A stretch of 64,000 nt of DNA from Limisphaera sp. (lineage in GTDB: Bacteria; Verrucomicrobiota; Verrucomicrobiia; Limisphaerales; Limisphaeraceae). Position 1 is the first letter of the stretch, and each line of letters starts with the position of its first letter. Below the pieces are notes generated by a model. It saw nothing but the letters and a program-made list of their open reading frames with translations. It made no database searches and was not told the origin of the DNA. The translations under genes and the position numbers were made by a program. Shown one piece after another: positions 11,077-19,847 of this stretch. Location of the stretch: contig JANWVC010000005.1 of assembly GCA_025057755.1 (NCBI GenBank), forward strand, positions 495,982 through 559,981, given 5' to 3'.

Positions 11077-13148
11077 AGCATTGACTCCAGACCGGCTGAA
11101 AGGAACGCGGCCTTTGGAGAGGCGGCACCTCTGCCAACTGAACGCCGTACTCCTGACCCGGCCGCACCCGTCGCCGTCAATGGGCCGGGAGGAGGCAAGA
11201 CCGGCACCGGCTCCTTACCCGAAGGCCGAACTTTTCCTACACGGCGATAAAATTCCTCACCGTCCAAGGTTTCCCGTGCCAACAATTCGGCGGCCAAGGT
11301 CTCCAGCTGGTCCCGATGGTCTGCGAGAATCTCCTTGGCTTGCTCATAGGCATGCTGCAGGAGACTGCGGACTTCCTCATCAATTTCGCGGGCGGTCTGT
11401 TCGGAACAATCGCGTTGCAACCCACCATCCGGACCGCCCAAGTAAAACGCTCCCTGTTGGGCGCAATGTACCAAACCGATGCGCTCGTTCATGCCATACA
11501 CAGCCACCATGTGCCGGGCCACTGACGTGGCCCGTTCCAAATCGTTTTGCGCCCCGGTGGAAACTTCTCCAAAAACGAGCTCTTCGGCCGCGCGGCCGCC
11601 CAGCAGGCATTTGAGCCGGTCGTACAATTCGCTCCGGGTCAAGAGGTATTGATCCTCCTGCGGTAATTGCAAGGTATAACCCAAGGCGGCACGACCTCGC
11701 GGGACGATGCTGATCTTGTGCACCGGATCAGCATGGGCGCAGTACGCGGCCACTAAGGCATGTCCCACCTCATGGTAAGCCACTCGCCGCTTTTCTTCAG
11801 CATTAAGCCGGCGACTGCGACGCTCAGGCCCCGCCACAACCTTCTCAATGGCGGCTTCCAGATCCTGCTGCGCAATCGCGTCAGCCTGCCGCCGGGCTGC
11901 CAACAAGGCGGCCTCGTTGAGTACGTTGGCCAGGTCCGCCCCGGAGAAACCGGCCGTCGCAGCTGCAACTCTTCGCAAATCCACATCCGGCGCCAATTTT
12001 TTTCGGCGGGCGTGGACTTTTAAAATCGCCTCGCGACCATCGATGTCCGGCGCGTCTACGACCACTTGACGGTCAAAGCGCCCCGGACGCAGCAAGGCTC
12101 GATCCAAAATCTCCGGACGATTGGTGGCAGCCAGGAGGATTACCCCTGCATTAGGTTCGAAACCGTCCATCTCAACTAACAAGGCATTGAGAGTTTGCTC
12201 TCGTTCGTCATTGGCAGGGCCCAAATGAACCCCCCGCTGCCGCCCGATGGCGTCGATTTCGTCTACGAAGATGATACACGGAGCATGCTCCTTGGCTTGC
12301 TTAAAAAGGTCTCGGACGCGAGCCGCACCCACGCCAACAAACATCTCCACAAAATCGGCACCACTTATGGCGAAAAACGGCACGCCTGCTTCCCCGGCCA
12401 CAGCTCGCGCCAAGAGTGTTTTCCCTGTTCCAGGGGGGCCGACCAACAGCACGCCCTTGGGAATGCGCGCTCCCAAGTGCTCATAAACAGCCGGATTCTT
12501 CAGAAAATCCACCACTTCCTTTAATTCCTGTTTGGCCTCCTCACAGCCGGCCACGTCAGCAAACGTGACGCCGGTGTTCTTGTCCACAATAAGGCGCGCC
12601 CGACTTCGCCCCATACCCAGCACCTGTTCGCCCGCAGCGCTCAACCGGCGGTTCAGCAGCACAAACAATCCGACCATCAGGCCAAGCGGCAGTAACCAGC
12701 CCCACACCAATTGACTCATGACGCCCGGGCGCACCGCGGAGAATTCCACCTCCGCTGCCTCCAGGTCTTTCACCAGATCCGGATCCTCGACGCGTACAGT
12801 TCGAAAAGAAAATGGACGTTCCAACCGGCTGGATTCCTCCGCGTGGAGAGCCTGTCCGGAGCCGGCTTCAGCCCGCACGGCACTTACCGATGTCGAAGAC
12901 AACGGCCGATTGGTCGCCGGTTCAATCCGACCCAGGATTTCTGTTGGGTGAACCTCGACCTTTTTAACCTCACCGGCTCGAAGATGCTGTTTGAATCGAC
13001 TGTAAGGAATGGTCTGGACGGCCCATCGGTCCAACCACTCCTGCCAGCTCCAAAGCACCAACATCGTGGCCAGCAGGTAAAACAAGAGAAATCGTCCGTG
13101 AGGACCAAATCGGCCCGGCAATTTCAATTGCGGAGGGTCTTTTTTCAT
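11073..13148 (-). CDS. ftsH: Second ATP-dependent zinc metalloprotease FtsH
   Basis: A complete second FtsH, about 691 residues. N-terminal membrane segment ([16 protein letters not shown]), periplasmic domain ([21 protein letters not shown] region, longer than in the 0-1.5 kb copy), second membrane segment ([19 protein letters not shown]), Walker A GPPGTGKT, Walker [13 protein letters not shown], protease motif HEVGH and the downstream zinc-ligand region. The start is placed at the ATG at 13146-13148 ([14 protein letters not shown]); an upstream in-frame start at 13271 would overlap the degP end and add a low-complexity tail. Sits between degP and hsp20 on the same strand. Membrane proteostasis is the expected role, with division of labour with the other FtsH unknown. 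Confidence 0.96.
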   Translation of the reverse strand: MKKDPPQLKLPGRFGPHGRFLLFYLLATMLVLWSWQEWLDRWAVQTIPYSRFKQHLRAGEVKKVEVHPTEILGRIEPATNRPLSSTSVSAVRAEAGSGQALHAEESSRLERPFSFRTVRVEDPDLVKDLEAAEVEFSAVRPGVMSQLVWGWLLPLGLMVGLFVLLNRRLSAAGEQVLGMGRSRARLIVDKNTGVTFADVAGCEEAKQELKEVVDFLKNPAVYEHLGARIPKGVLLVGPPGTGKTLLARAVAGEAGVPFFAISGADFVEMFVGVGAARVRDLFKQAKEHAPCIIFVDEIDAIGRQRGVHLGPANDEREQTLNALLVEMDGFEPNAGVILLAATNRPEILDRALLRPGRFDRQVVVDAPDIDGREAILKVHARRKKLAPDVDLRRVAAATAGFSGADLANVLNEAALLAARRQADAIAQQDLEAAIEKVVAGPERRSRRLNAEEKRRVAYHEVGHALVAAYCAHADPVHKISIVPRGRAALGYTLQLPQEDQYLLTRSELYDRLKCLLGGRAAEELVFGEVSTGAQNDLERATSVARHMVAVYGMNERIGLVHCAQQGAFYLGGPDGGLQRDCSEQTAREIDEEVRSLLQHAYEQAKEILADHRDQLETLAAELLARETLDGEEFYRRVGKVRPSGKEPVPVLPPPGPLTATGAAGSGVRRSVGRGAASPKAAFLSAGLESML

Positions 13149-13248
13149 GACTCCCTTTGGAATCCAAACCTCAACGTGGCCGGACCGGAAACGCGGCAAA
13201 TCGTCGGCGCTTGATCCGGTCCGGCCCAAGCGTGCTCCATCCGCATTT

Positions 13249-14808
13249 CTAACGCCGACGAGACCCCTCAATCACCAGGAAACGGCTCGCCCCCTGACTC
13301 CACACACGCAGTAAAACGGTACCGTCTCGGATCGACTCGCTCAACCGAACGGCCTGATCCGCATTGGTAACCCGCTGCCGGTTGATCTCCAAGATCACGT
13401 CGCCGGCTCGCAGCCCCTGCTGACCAGCAGGCGAATCAGGATCCACCTCCACCACTAACGCGCCCCGGATGTTGTCAGGAATTCCAAACATCTCGCGGTT
13501 CCGCGGGGTCAGATCGTCCACGGTCACACCGTCCAAGGGATCTACCGGCCCTCCCCGCCGCAACCCCCCAGTACGGCCGGCCCGCGCCAAGCCACCCTCT
13601 TCAGGCAACTCCCCCAATTTGACCCGTACAGTAGATTCTTTTCCCTCGCGGAGATACCGAATTCTCACCTCGCTGCCCGGACGCATTTGAGCCGCCATTA
13701 GGCGCAGGTGCCGGTCATCTTGCACCTTGCGGCCGTCAAACTCGGTGATGACATCACCCGCCTTAAGACCAGCATCCTCCGCGGGCGATCCTTCGATCAC
13801 TTCTGCCACCAGCGCCCCGCTCGGCTCCTTTAATTGAAACTGACGCGCCAGCTCCGGAGTAATCCGCTGAATGAAAACACCCAGATAACCCCGCGTCACT
13901 TTACCATCCTCAATGAGCCGTTCCATCACATAGCGAGCGAGGTTCGAAGGAATCGCAAAACCAATGCCTAAGTTTCCACCCGTACGGCTGATAATGGCCG
14001 TGTTGATTCCGACCAGTCGGCCAGCCATGTCAACCAACGCTCCGCCCGAATTACCCGGGTTGATCGGAGCATCCGTCTGAATAAAGTCCTCATAATCCAA
14101 TCCCAGTCCAGCCCGCGATTTGGCACTGACGATCCCCATGGTCACCGTTTGCCCTACTCCAAACGGATTCCCAATCGCCAAGACCACATCTCCGACTCGT
14201 ACCTGGTCACTGTCAGTAATCGTGATGGCCGGCAGATTCCGTGCTTCCACCTTGATCACGGCGACGTCGGTACGAGGATCAGACCCAACCAGCTTGGCCT
14301 GGTACTCCGATTGCCCGTCCGCTAAGGCAACGCGGATCTCTTCAGCGCCTTCCACCACATGATTGCTGGTCAGGATGTAACCGTCCTCGGTCACAATGAC
14401 ACCGGAGCCCAGACTCCGCTCGCGCCGCTCCCGAGGCATTCCTTCCGGAACCCCAAAGAACCTGCGAAAGAAAGGATCCTCAAAAAACGGAGCCCACAAG
14501 GGTGTCTGCCGCACGGTCTTTGTGCTGTAAATATTCACAACGCTGGGCGCCACCTTCTCTACAATGGGATGAAACGAAAACGACGCAGTCTGCGCGGCCG
14601 CAGGCGGGCTGTTGTCCAGTTTGAACCGTGGAGAATCTGCTGCCAGCGCATCGAGACATACCACCGTGGAGGCGATCCAGCCCCACGCCATCCGGCAGAG
14701 CCAATGCCTAACCTGCCCTCGCAGGCCATAGGAACACCCGTGGAAACTCCTCTCTCGTCGATCGCAGTTGCCGCCCACGTAAGTCACTTGAAACTCCGTT
14801 GTTTTCAT
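13249..14808 (-). CDS. degP: Periplasmic serine protease DegP/HtrA (Do family)
   Basis: Envelope protease-chaperone for misfolded periplasmic and outer-membrane proteins. A hydrophobic export signal ends near ALAAD, followed by the trypsin-like domain with the catalytic triad visible as His in TSNHVV, Asp in RTDVAV and Ser in GNSGGALV. Two PDZ domains follow: the first around GYLGVFIQRITPELARQF, the second around RGALVVEVDPDSPAGQQG. I choose the ATG at 14806-14808, preceded by AAAGGG; other in-frame starts exist at 14862, 14844 and 14691, the last giving the shortest signal peptide. It lies upstream of ftsH in the proteostasis block, 100 bases before the chosen ftsH start. Confidence 0.95.
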   Translation of the reverse strand: MKTTEFQVTYVGGNCDRRERSFHGCSYGLRGQVRHWLCRMAWGWIASTVVCLDALAADSPRFKLDNSPPAAAQTASFSFHPIVEKVAPSVVNIYSTKTVRQTPLWAPFFEDPFFRRFFGVPEGMPRERRERSLGSGVIVTEDGYILTSNHVVEGAEEIRVALADGQSEYQAKLVGSDPRTDVAVIKVEARNLPAITITDSDQVRVGDVVLAIGNPFGVGQTVTMGIVSAKSRAGLGLDYEDFIQTDAPINPGNSGGALVDMAGRLVGINTAIISRTGGNLGIGFAIPSNLARYVMERLIEDGKVTRGYLGVFIQRITPELARQFQLKEPSGALVAEVIEGSPAEDAGLKAGDVITEFDGRKVQDDRHLRLMAAQMRPGSEVRIRYLREGKESTVRVKLGELPEEGGLARAGRTGGLRRGGPVDPLDGVTVDDLTPRNREMFGIPDNIRGALVVEVDPDSPAGQQGLRAGDVILEINRQRVTNADQAVRLSESIRDGTVLLRVWSQGASRFLVIEGSRRR

Positions 14809-15008
14809 ACCCTTTTCGACCGCTCTATTGCCAAAATGTTCCATCAACTCATCCCCCAACATCCCGCGAAACCGAGCCGGCTCTTACCGACTTCCGTGCG
14901 GATACCCAGTTACTTCCGAGCTGTAAGTACCCTCCAGAACAACAATCCGCACACCCAAGCTGGATACCAACTGGAAAGGTCAAATACCCAGCCGCCAAAG
15001 TCGACCAT

Positions 15009-15037
15009 AAAAAGGCGCCGGCGTTGCCTCCGGCGCC
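15009..15037 (-). terminator. Intrinsic terminator after hsp20
   Basis: On the minus strand, a perfect 8-bp stem GGCGCCGG/CCGGCGCC with an 8-base loop (15014-15037) is followed by five T (15009-15013). It lies 31 bases past the stop of the hsp20 gene at 15068, so it should end or attenuate hsp20 transcription before degP. Confidence 0.8.
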
Positions 15038-15067
15038 CCGACGCCAGTGCCAAGAGTGGAAAGCAGG

Positions 15068-15529
15068 TCAACCGACCTTTACCTCGATCTCTTTCGGACG
15101 AGCTTTTTCACTCTTGGGCAAATGCACCCGCAGGACACCATCCTTAAACTCGGCCCGGACATTGTCTGGATCCGCATCCTCGGGGATGGTGAAGCTGCGT
15201 ACAAACCGCCCATAAAACCGTTCCACCCGATGATACCGGCGACTCTTCTCTTCCTTCTCGGCCCTCCGCTCACCAGAAATCGTGAGCGTGCCACCCTCCA
15301 CGGTGACCTTGACGTCGTCCTTGTTCACCTCTGGCAGCTCTGCCTTAATCAAGTACTCCTTGTCATCCTCTATGATATCCACTAACGGCGCCCACTCCGG
15401 CACCGTGATCGTTTCCTCATCCGTGGTCAACGCACTCCGGCGAAATGGCGACCAGTCCAGTAACGCTGCCATACGCCGTTGCATCTCCTCCAGATCCCGG
15501 AACGGATTCCAACGCGTCAGATTAGCCAT
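15068..15529 (-). CDS. Hsp20/alpha-crystallin small heat-shock protein
   Basis: Canonical bacterial class A small heat-shock protein, 153 residues, holding unfolding proteins in the cytoplasm for later refolding. N-terminal MANLTRWNPFRDLEEMQRR is the typical start. The alpha-crystallin domain runs from about residue 45 to 140, with DIIEDDKEYLIKAELPEV, the conserved AEFKDGVLRVHLPK ending and a terminal IEVKV, an I-x-V type anchor. A terminator follows at 15009-15037. It is the first gene of the minus-strand chaperone/protease block; the 600-base upstream gap holds strong inverted repeats that may control it. Confidence 0.96.
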   Translation of the reverse strand: MANLTRWNPFRDLEEMQRRMAALLDWSPFRRSALTTDEETITVPEWAPLVDIIEDDKEYLIKAELPEVNKDDVKVTVEGGTLTISGERRAEKEEKSRRYHRVERFYGRFVRSFTIPEDADPDNVRAEFKDGVLRVHLPKSEKARPKEIEVKVG

Positions 15530-16135
15530 ACACCCACACTCCTAGCACAGGCGGATCGGTTCCACTAACCCTCGGAAGATGCCCCCGCCGTACCGGCATC
15601 TCCCGCGGTGGCTCAGCTCTGAGGCGCCACCCCTCGGCACCTGAGCACAACCACTTCGCCTACCGGCAATTCCTGTGCCAAGGCTCGTATAAAAGCAAAA
15701 TGCTGACATACAGTCACTTATGCAAATAAAAGCCACAGAAATGTGTGACTGTATGACTCTATATGCGGACGCTGAACTCGCTATGAGTCATTGTGGCTCA
15801 CATACAGCCCTTCGATGTTTTGTTTCCGATATTGTGGGTTGCACCAAATACCAAGGGGAAATGGGACGAATAGAAAAGGGACTGTTTTTTGGAGCTAAGT
15901 GCACTGAATTTCGACGGGGGCAGCTGGAACAGAGTGCTGGGAAAACAGGTTCGGCTGCGAGCATTTGTCGCTCTGAGGATTTGAAATGGAGAATTTCAAA
16001 AGCCGAGAAGTGGCCCACGACGTTTCGTTGCGAACGCTACGGGGCTTGACGCTGTGCCTTGGAATGAATCTTATGGGTCTGAGGACCGTCGGTACAGATG
16101 GACTGCGCCACGGATCAAGAAAGGTGTTTTATCTT
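15530..16135. other. Divergent promoter region between hsp20 and thuA-like gene
   Basis: About 600 bases between two divergently transcribed genes. Short open frames here look non-coding. The notable content is a cluster of inverted repeats at 15707-15791, described separately. AT content is locally higher than in the neighbouring genes, as expected for promoters. Confidence 0.6.
15707..15755. promoter_or_regulatory. Perfect 11-bp inverted repeat, candidate operator
   Basis: Arms CATACAGTCAC (15707-15717) and GTGACTGTATG (15745-15755) are perfect complements with a 27-base spacer. A second pair, ATGACTC (15753-15759) and GAGTCAT (15785-15791), overlaps it. The site lies about 180 bases upstream of the hsp20 start and about 380 bases upstream of the thuA-like start. 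It matches neither the CIRCE nor the HAIR heat-shock operator that I know. Function as an operator or RNA structure is inferred. Confidence 0.5.
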
Positions 16136-17020
16136 ATGAAAGGGCGAGCACGGCCGAGCCAATTGACTCTTTGGTACATTTGGACTGCGTTCCTGTTGAC
16201 AACGGCAGTGGGCACGGAGGCTCAGGCGCAAGCGAAGCGCGTCCTAGTGGTCGGAGTGACCGAGGGCTTTCGTCATTCCAGCATCGAGCTGGGAACCCAA
16301 ATCATCACCCAACTGGGGCATGACTCCGGGCTCTTCACCGTGGAGGTGGCGGATGTGAATCCGAATGCGCCTGAGTTCCGAGGCGCCGACGGCAAGCCGG
16401 ACCGGGAGAAAGTGCGGGAAGCCAATCGGCGCCTTCTCTTGGAGAAAATGAGCCCGGCAGCGCTTCAGAGGTATGACTTAATCATTTTCAACAGCACAAC
16501 CGGGGATTTGCCCATTCCCGATCTGGATGCCTTTTTCAATTGGCTACGCGGCGGCCGCGGTTTTGTAGGGATTCACGCTGCCACGGACACCTTTCGTGGA
16601 CATCGGCCGTTTCATCCGTACATTCGAATGATTGGCGGCGAATTCAAAACGCACGGGCCACAAGTCCAGGTAGACATCCTCAATCAAGACCCGCGACATG
16701 TTGCTTGTCGCCACCTGCCGGCCTCGTGGACAGTGTTTGATGAGATCTATATTCTCGAGGGTTTCGAACGGTCGGAGGTACATGGATTGCTCGGACTGGA
16801 CAAACATCCAAACGAGAAGACACCCGGCGATTATCCTATCGCGTGGTGCAAGGCCTTCGGCAATGGCCGCGTTTTCTACACTTCCCTCGGGCATCGGGAG
16901 GATGTTTGGGATCCCAATTGGCGCGATGCCAAAGGTCAGAGGGCGAATCCGCCAGAAGTGGCGGTAGCCTTCCAGAAGCATCTTCTCGGGGGCATCCGAT
17001 GGGCACTGGGTTTGGAGTAA
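16136..17020 (+). CDS. Secreted ThuA-domain protein
   Basis: A ThuA-like (trehalose utilization) protein with a glutamine-amidotransferase-like fold; family members are thought to take part in sugar metabolism, but the reaction is not settled. The start is the ATG at 16136-16138, giving MKGRARPSQL and a hydrophobic signal peptide ending around TEAQAQA. The mature domain begins KRVLVVGVTEGFRHSS, then FNSTTGDLPIP, GRGFVGIHAATDTF, GGEFKTHGPQ and RVFYTSLGHREDVW, all typical of the family. About 294 residues. Its neighbour downstream is an exported Gfo/Idh/MocA protein, a pairing common in Verrucomicrobiota and Planctomycetota, which suggests joint work on a carbohydrate. Confidence 0.88.
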   Translation: MKGRARPSQLTLWYIWTAFLLTTAVGTEAQAQAKRVLVVGVTEGFRHSSIELGTQIITQLGHDSGLFTVEVADVNPNAPEFRGADGKPDREKVREANRRLLLEKMSPAALQRYDLIIFNSTTGDLPIPDLDAFFNWLRGGRGFVGIHAATDTFRGHRPFHPYIRMIGGEFKTHGPQVQVDILNQDPRHVACRHLPASWTVFDEIYILEGFERSEVHGLLGLDKHPNEKTPGDYPIAWCKAFGNGRVFYTSLGHREDVWDPNWRDAKGQRANPPEVAVAFQKHLLGGIRWALGLE

Positions 17021-17212
17021 TGCCCGGCAATGAGTTTTTTCGGCTGTAGAATGGTAGTGGCTCCCTCCGTTGGCAGGCTGGCCCACTCGTTAACCTGGCG
17101 GTATTTAAGGAACCGCCGCCGGGATGGCTTGTGCGTCCTCATTCTGCTTGGCCCAATCAGGTAATGGGCCAATGCGGTCGTCTTTGTGAACAGGTATCGA
17201 ACACGAATCGTT

Positions 17213-18577
17213 ATGAGCGAACGTGATTCAGCATGGGAATGGAACCGCAGGGAGTTTCTCCGAGGCAGCTCCCTGGCTGCGCTCGCGACGCTTTTGGGTG
17301 GAGTCAGACTGGTACGGCCCAACGCCACGGCAGCAGAATCGGAATCGGTGAACACAGAGCGGGTCAAAGTGGGACTGATCGGACTCGGTCAGTGGGGCCG
17401 CGACCTGCTGGATCAGTTGCTTCGTCTGCCGCAAGCAGAGGTCGCAGGCCTGTGCGATAATTATACCCCGATGCTGCGCCGTAGCAGCAAGCGGGTGCCA
17501 GACGCCTTTGCTACCGAGGATTATCAGGTGCTGTTGGCAAACAAGGACATCACCGCCGTGGTGGTGGCGACCCCCACGCATCGTCACAAGGAGATCGTAC
17601 TAGCCGCGCTGGAAGCCGGTAAGCATGTGTACTGCGAGGTTCCGCTGGCTCACACGATTCAAGACGCGCGCGTCATCGCGCAAGCCGCCCTGAAGCACCG
17701 TCGGCAAGTGTTTCAAGCCGGCCTGCAGCTACGGTCAGATCCTCAACGCCATTTCCTGATGCCCTTTATCCGTTCGGGCGCGCTTGGACGCATGGCCATG
17801 GTGCGGGCCCAATGGAACAAAAAGACCAGTTGGCGCTTTACGTCGCCGAATCCGGAACGAGAGGCGGAGGTGAATTGGCGGCTGTCTCGTGAGGTTTCGA
17901 CAGGTTTGTTGGGAGAAGTAGGCATTCACCAGCTCGATCAGGTCAGCTGGTTTTTGAATGCTTGGCCGTCAACGGTCCATGGCTTTGGCACGATCGCCTT
18001 CTGGCGGGACGGGCGTGACGTGGCCGACACCGTGCAGGCGTTGGTGGATTACCCGGAAGGTTTGCGCCTGGTCTACAGCGCGACGTTAGCCAATAGCTTC
18101 GAGGCGGAAGGAGAGATTTATTACGGTAGCGACGCCGCGGTCATGATACGGGGTAGCAGTGCTTGGATGTTTAAAGAAGCGGATGCCCCTCTGCTGGGCT
18201 GGGAAGTTTATGCCCGCAAAGACGCTTTTTACAAGGCCACCGGCATCTCCTTGCGGGCCGATGCTTCGAAACTCAAAGCTCAAGGCAATCAAGCCGATGC
18301 ACAAACCGAATCGGCTGATCCTCCAGTTTATTTTGCCTTGGAAGCATTTGTGCGCAACAGCCGCGAGGTCAGCAATGCCGTCCGAGATTTCGAATCCCTT
18401 TACGGTGACTCGGATCCAAGCGCCCTAACAGAATACCTTTCCAAAGGAGTGCGCCGGTTGCCTGCTGCGGATGCCGTAGATGGCTACCGGGCCACCGTGT
18501 TGGCATTAAAAGCCAACGAGTCGGTGGTGCTCGGCAAGCCGATTGCCCTGTCGCCAGAGTTGTTCGAATTGAGCTGA
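17213..18577 (+). CDS. Tat-exported Gfo/Idh/MocA family oxidoreductase
   Basis: NAD(P)-dependent sugar-type oxidoreductase, probably working outside the cytoplasm. Starting at the ATG at 17213, the N-terminus has a twin-arginine signal, NRREFLRGSSLAALATLL. The Rossmann fold follows: VKVGLIGLGQWGRDLL with GxGxxG, then AVVVATPTHRHKEIVLAAL and the family signature AGKHVYCEVPLAHT, where a Lys normally follows E/C and here EVPLA replaces EKP. The loss of that conserved catalytic lysine is worth noting, since many exported PVC paralogs vary there. GEVGIHQLDQVSWFL provides the conserved GxxxxHQ/D site. About 454 residues; yceI-like follows after 19 bases, probably in one transcript. Confidence 0.9.
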   Translation: MSERDSAWEWNRREFLRGSSLAALATLLGGVRLVRPNATAAESESVNTERVKVGLIGLGQWGRDLLDQLLRLPQAEVAGLCDNYTPMLRRSSKRVPDAFATEDYQVLLANKDITAVVVATPTHRHKEIVLAALEAGKHVYCEVPLAHTIQDARVIAQAALKHRRQVFQAGLQLRSDPQRHFLMPFIRSGALGRMAMVRAQWNKKTSWRFTSPNPEREAEVNWRLSREVSTGLLGEVGIHQLDQVSWFLNAWPSTVHGFGTIAFWRDGRDVADTVQALVDYPEGLRLVYSATLANSFEAEGEIYYGSDAAVMIRGSSAWMFKEADAPLLGWEVYARKDAFYKATGISLRADASKLKAQGNQADAQTESADPPVYFALEAFVRNSREVSNAVRDFESLYGDSDPSALTEYLSKGVRRLPAADAVDGYRATVLALKANESVVLGKPIALSPELFELS

Positions 18578-18596
18578 ATCCATCGCGTCCAATCAC

Positions 18597-19313
18597 ATGA
18601 TGACACAACTGCAGAAAACGTCCAGGGAGACCCTCCGCAAGCGAGGGTTGATTTGCCAAGGCTTACGCCATTCCGTCAGGCAGACTGGCCTCTGCTTGTT
18701 GACCAGTGCGCTTTGCGTCACTGCGGCCGAGGGCTGGACCCGCTTCGGGCCAAAACCAGGGGGAAACTCTAAAGTCCGCATTGAAGGCACGTCCACCATT
18801 CATGACTGGCAGGTGGAGAGTCCCCTCGTGGGTGGATTTATTGAATTGGGGCCCAACTTTCCGCGCTCCTCTCAAGGCGCCAATCCAGGGAAGCTGGACG
18901 TTCGTGCCGAGGTTTTCGTCCCGGTCAGCTCCCTTAAAAGCGTTAAGAAGGACGGAACACCCTACAGCACCGCCATGGACGACATCATGCATGAAAAGCT
19001 TCTCAAAACGCATCATCCCCGAATCGTGTATCGCCTCCGGGAACTATCGTTGAAAGAGATCGTCAGCCAGGAACCTGCCAAGTTTACCGTTGAAGCCGTG
19101 GGCGACCTTGTCGTTGCAGGCGTGACGAACCAGATCACGTTCCCAGCGCAAATCCAAATCCATCCAGATAACCACCTGACCATCACCGGCGAAGTGCCTT
19201 TAAAAATGACCAGTTTTAAGATTGAGCCCCCTGCGCCTAAAGTTGCTCTCGGCTTAATCAAAACCGGAGACGATGTGAAGGTGCTGTTCCATTGGGAGGT
19301 ATTCCCACGCTGA
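18597..19313 (+). CDS. YceI-family lipid-binding-like secreted protein
   Basis: 238-residue protein with a basic N-terminus and a hydrophobic stretch (TGLCLLTSALCVTAAEG) that looks like an export signal, followed by a YceI domain. Recognisable points are KVRIEGTSTIHDWQVES at the start of the domain, PVSSLKS, STAMDDIMHEKLLKTHHPRIVYR, GDLVVAGVTNQITFP and MTSFKIEPP near the end. YceI proteins form a lipocalin-like barrel that binds isoprenoid-type lipids; the ligand here is unknown. It begins 19 bases after the Gfo/Idh/MocA gene on the same strand. Confidence 0.85.
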   Translation: MMTQLQKTSRETLRKRGLICQGLRHSVRQTGLCLLTSALCVTAAEGWTRFGPKPGGNSKVRIEGTSTIHDWQVESPLVGGFIELGPNFPRSSQGANPGKLDVRAEVFVPVSSLKSVKKDGTPYSTAMDDIMHEKLLKTHHPRIVYRLRELSLKEIVSQEPAKFTVEAVGDLVVAGVTNQITFPAQIQIHPDNHLTITGEVPLKMTSFKIEPPAPKVALGLIKTGDDVKVLFHWEVFPR

Positions 19314-19847
19314 CTGACCCACAGCAGACAAACAAAGGTCAGGTTCCTGGAAAGCAGTGTGAGCCGTATAGGCTCGAGGTCTTCTTCTTTGAAGTCGGCG
19401 GTACACACGCGGTTGCTTCACTCGACTCACACCTCGGCCTGAGCCAAGCGCACAGCCGTTCAAGTGCAACACCCGTGTGGTCTCAGATCCATTCTCCCAC
19501 AGAATTGATCGAAATCGCGGCCATTGTATGCCTGCCAGATATTGCCAAAGCCATCAGAGGCATCTGATGTCTCTTCCAAAGAGAAATTGTCGCCAATCTA
19601 GTCTCCCTCCGAGCGTTTCCTCTAGCTGTCCAGCCCAAATGGGATCAGGAAGTGATTCCCACACCGGCCTGTGCCTGATACAGCGCTGCAGTTTTACGTA
19701 ATCGAGGTGGACCCGGTATGGTTCTAAAGGTGCGACGTTTCGATACTGAAGAGCCCCTCATCGGCCTGGCCGGACAACGAAGGGCTCTTCGCGCGGATGC
19801 GGTTTTTGAATGGTCGGGCTTCCAGCCCTGTCTTAAACTGAAGCGGT
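19314..19847. other. Intergenic stretch with a long hairpin near its end
   Basis: About 530 bases without a convincing gene between the yceI-like gene and the TPR protein gene. The only structure seen is the inverted repeat at 19748-19790. Confidence 0.5.
19748..19790. repeat. Nested inverted repeat upstream of TPR gene
   Basis: Arms GAAGAGCCC (19748-19756) and GGGCTCTTC (19782-19790) pair perfectly over 9 bp; the 25-base loop contains an inner GGCC/GGCC stem. It lies about 58 bases before the TPR protein start. No T-run follows, so it is a weak terminator candidate; it could also be a 5' leader structure. Confidence 0.5.

Noticed and set aside
15720..16049. 109-codon plus-strand open frame between hsp20 and the thuA-like gene
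   Set aside because: No ribosome-binding site, no family resemblance, and it covers the inverted repeats expected to be regulatory.
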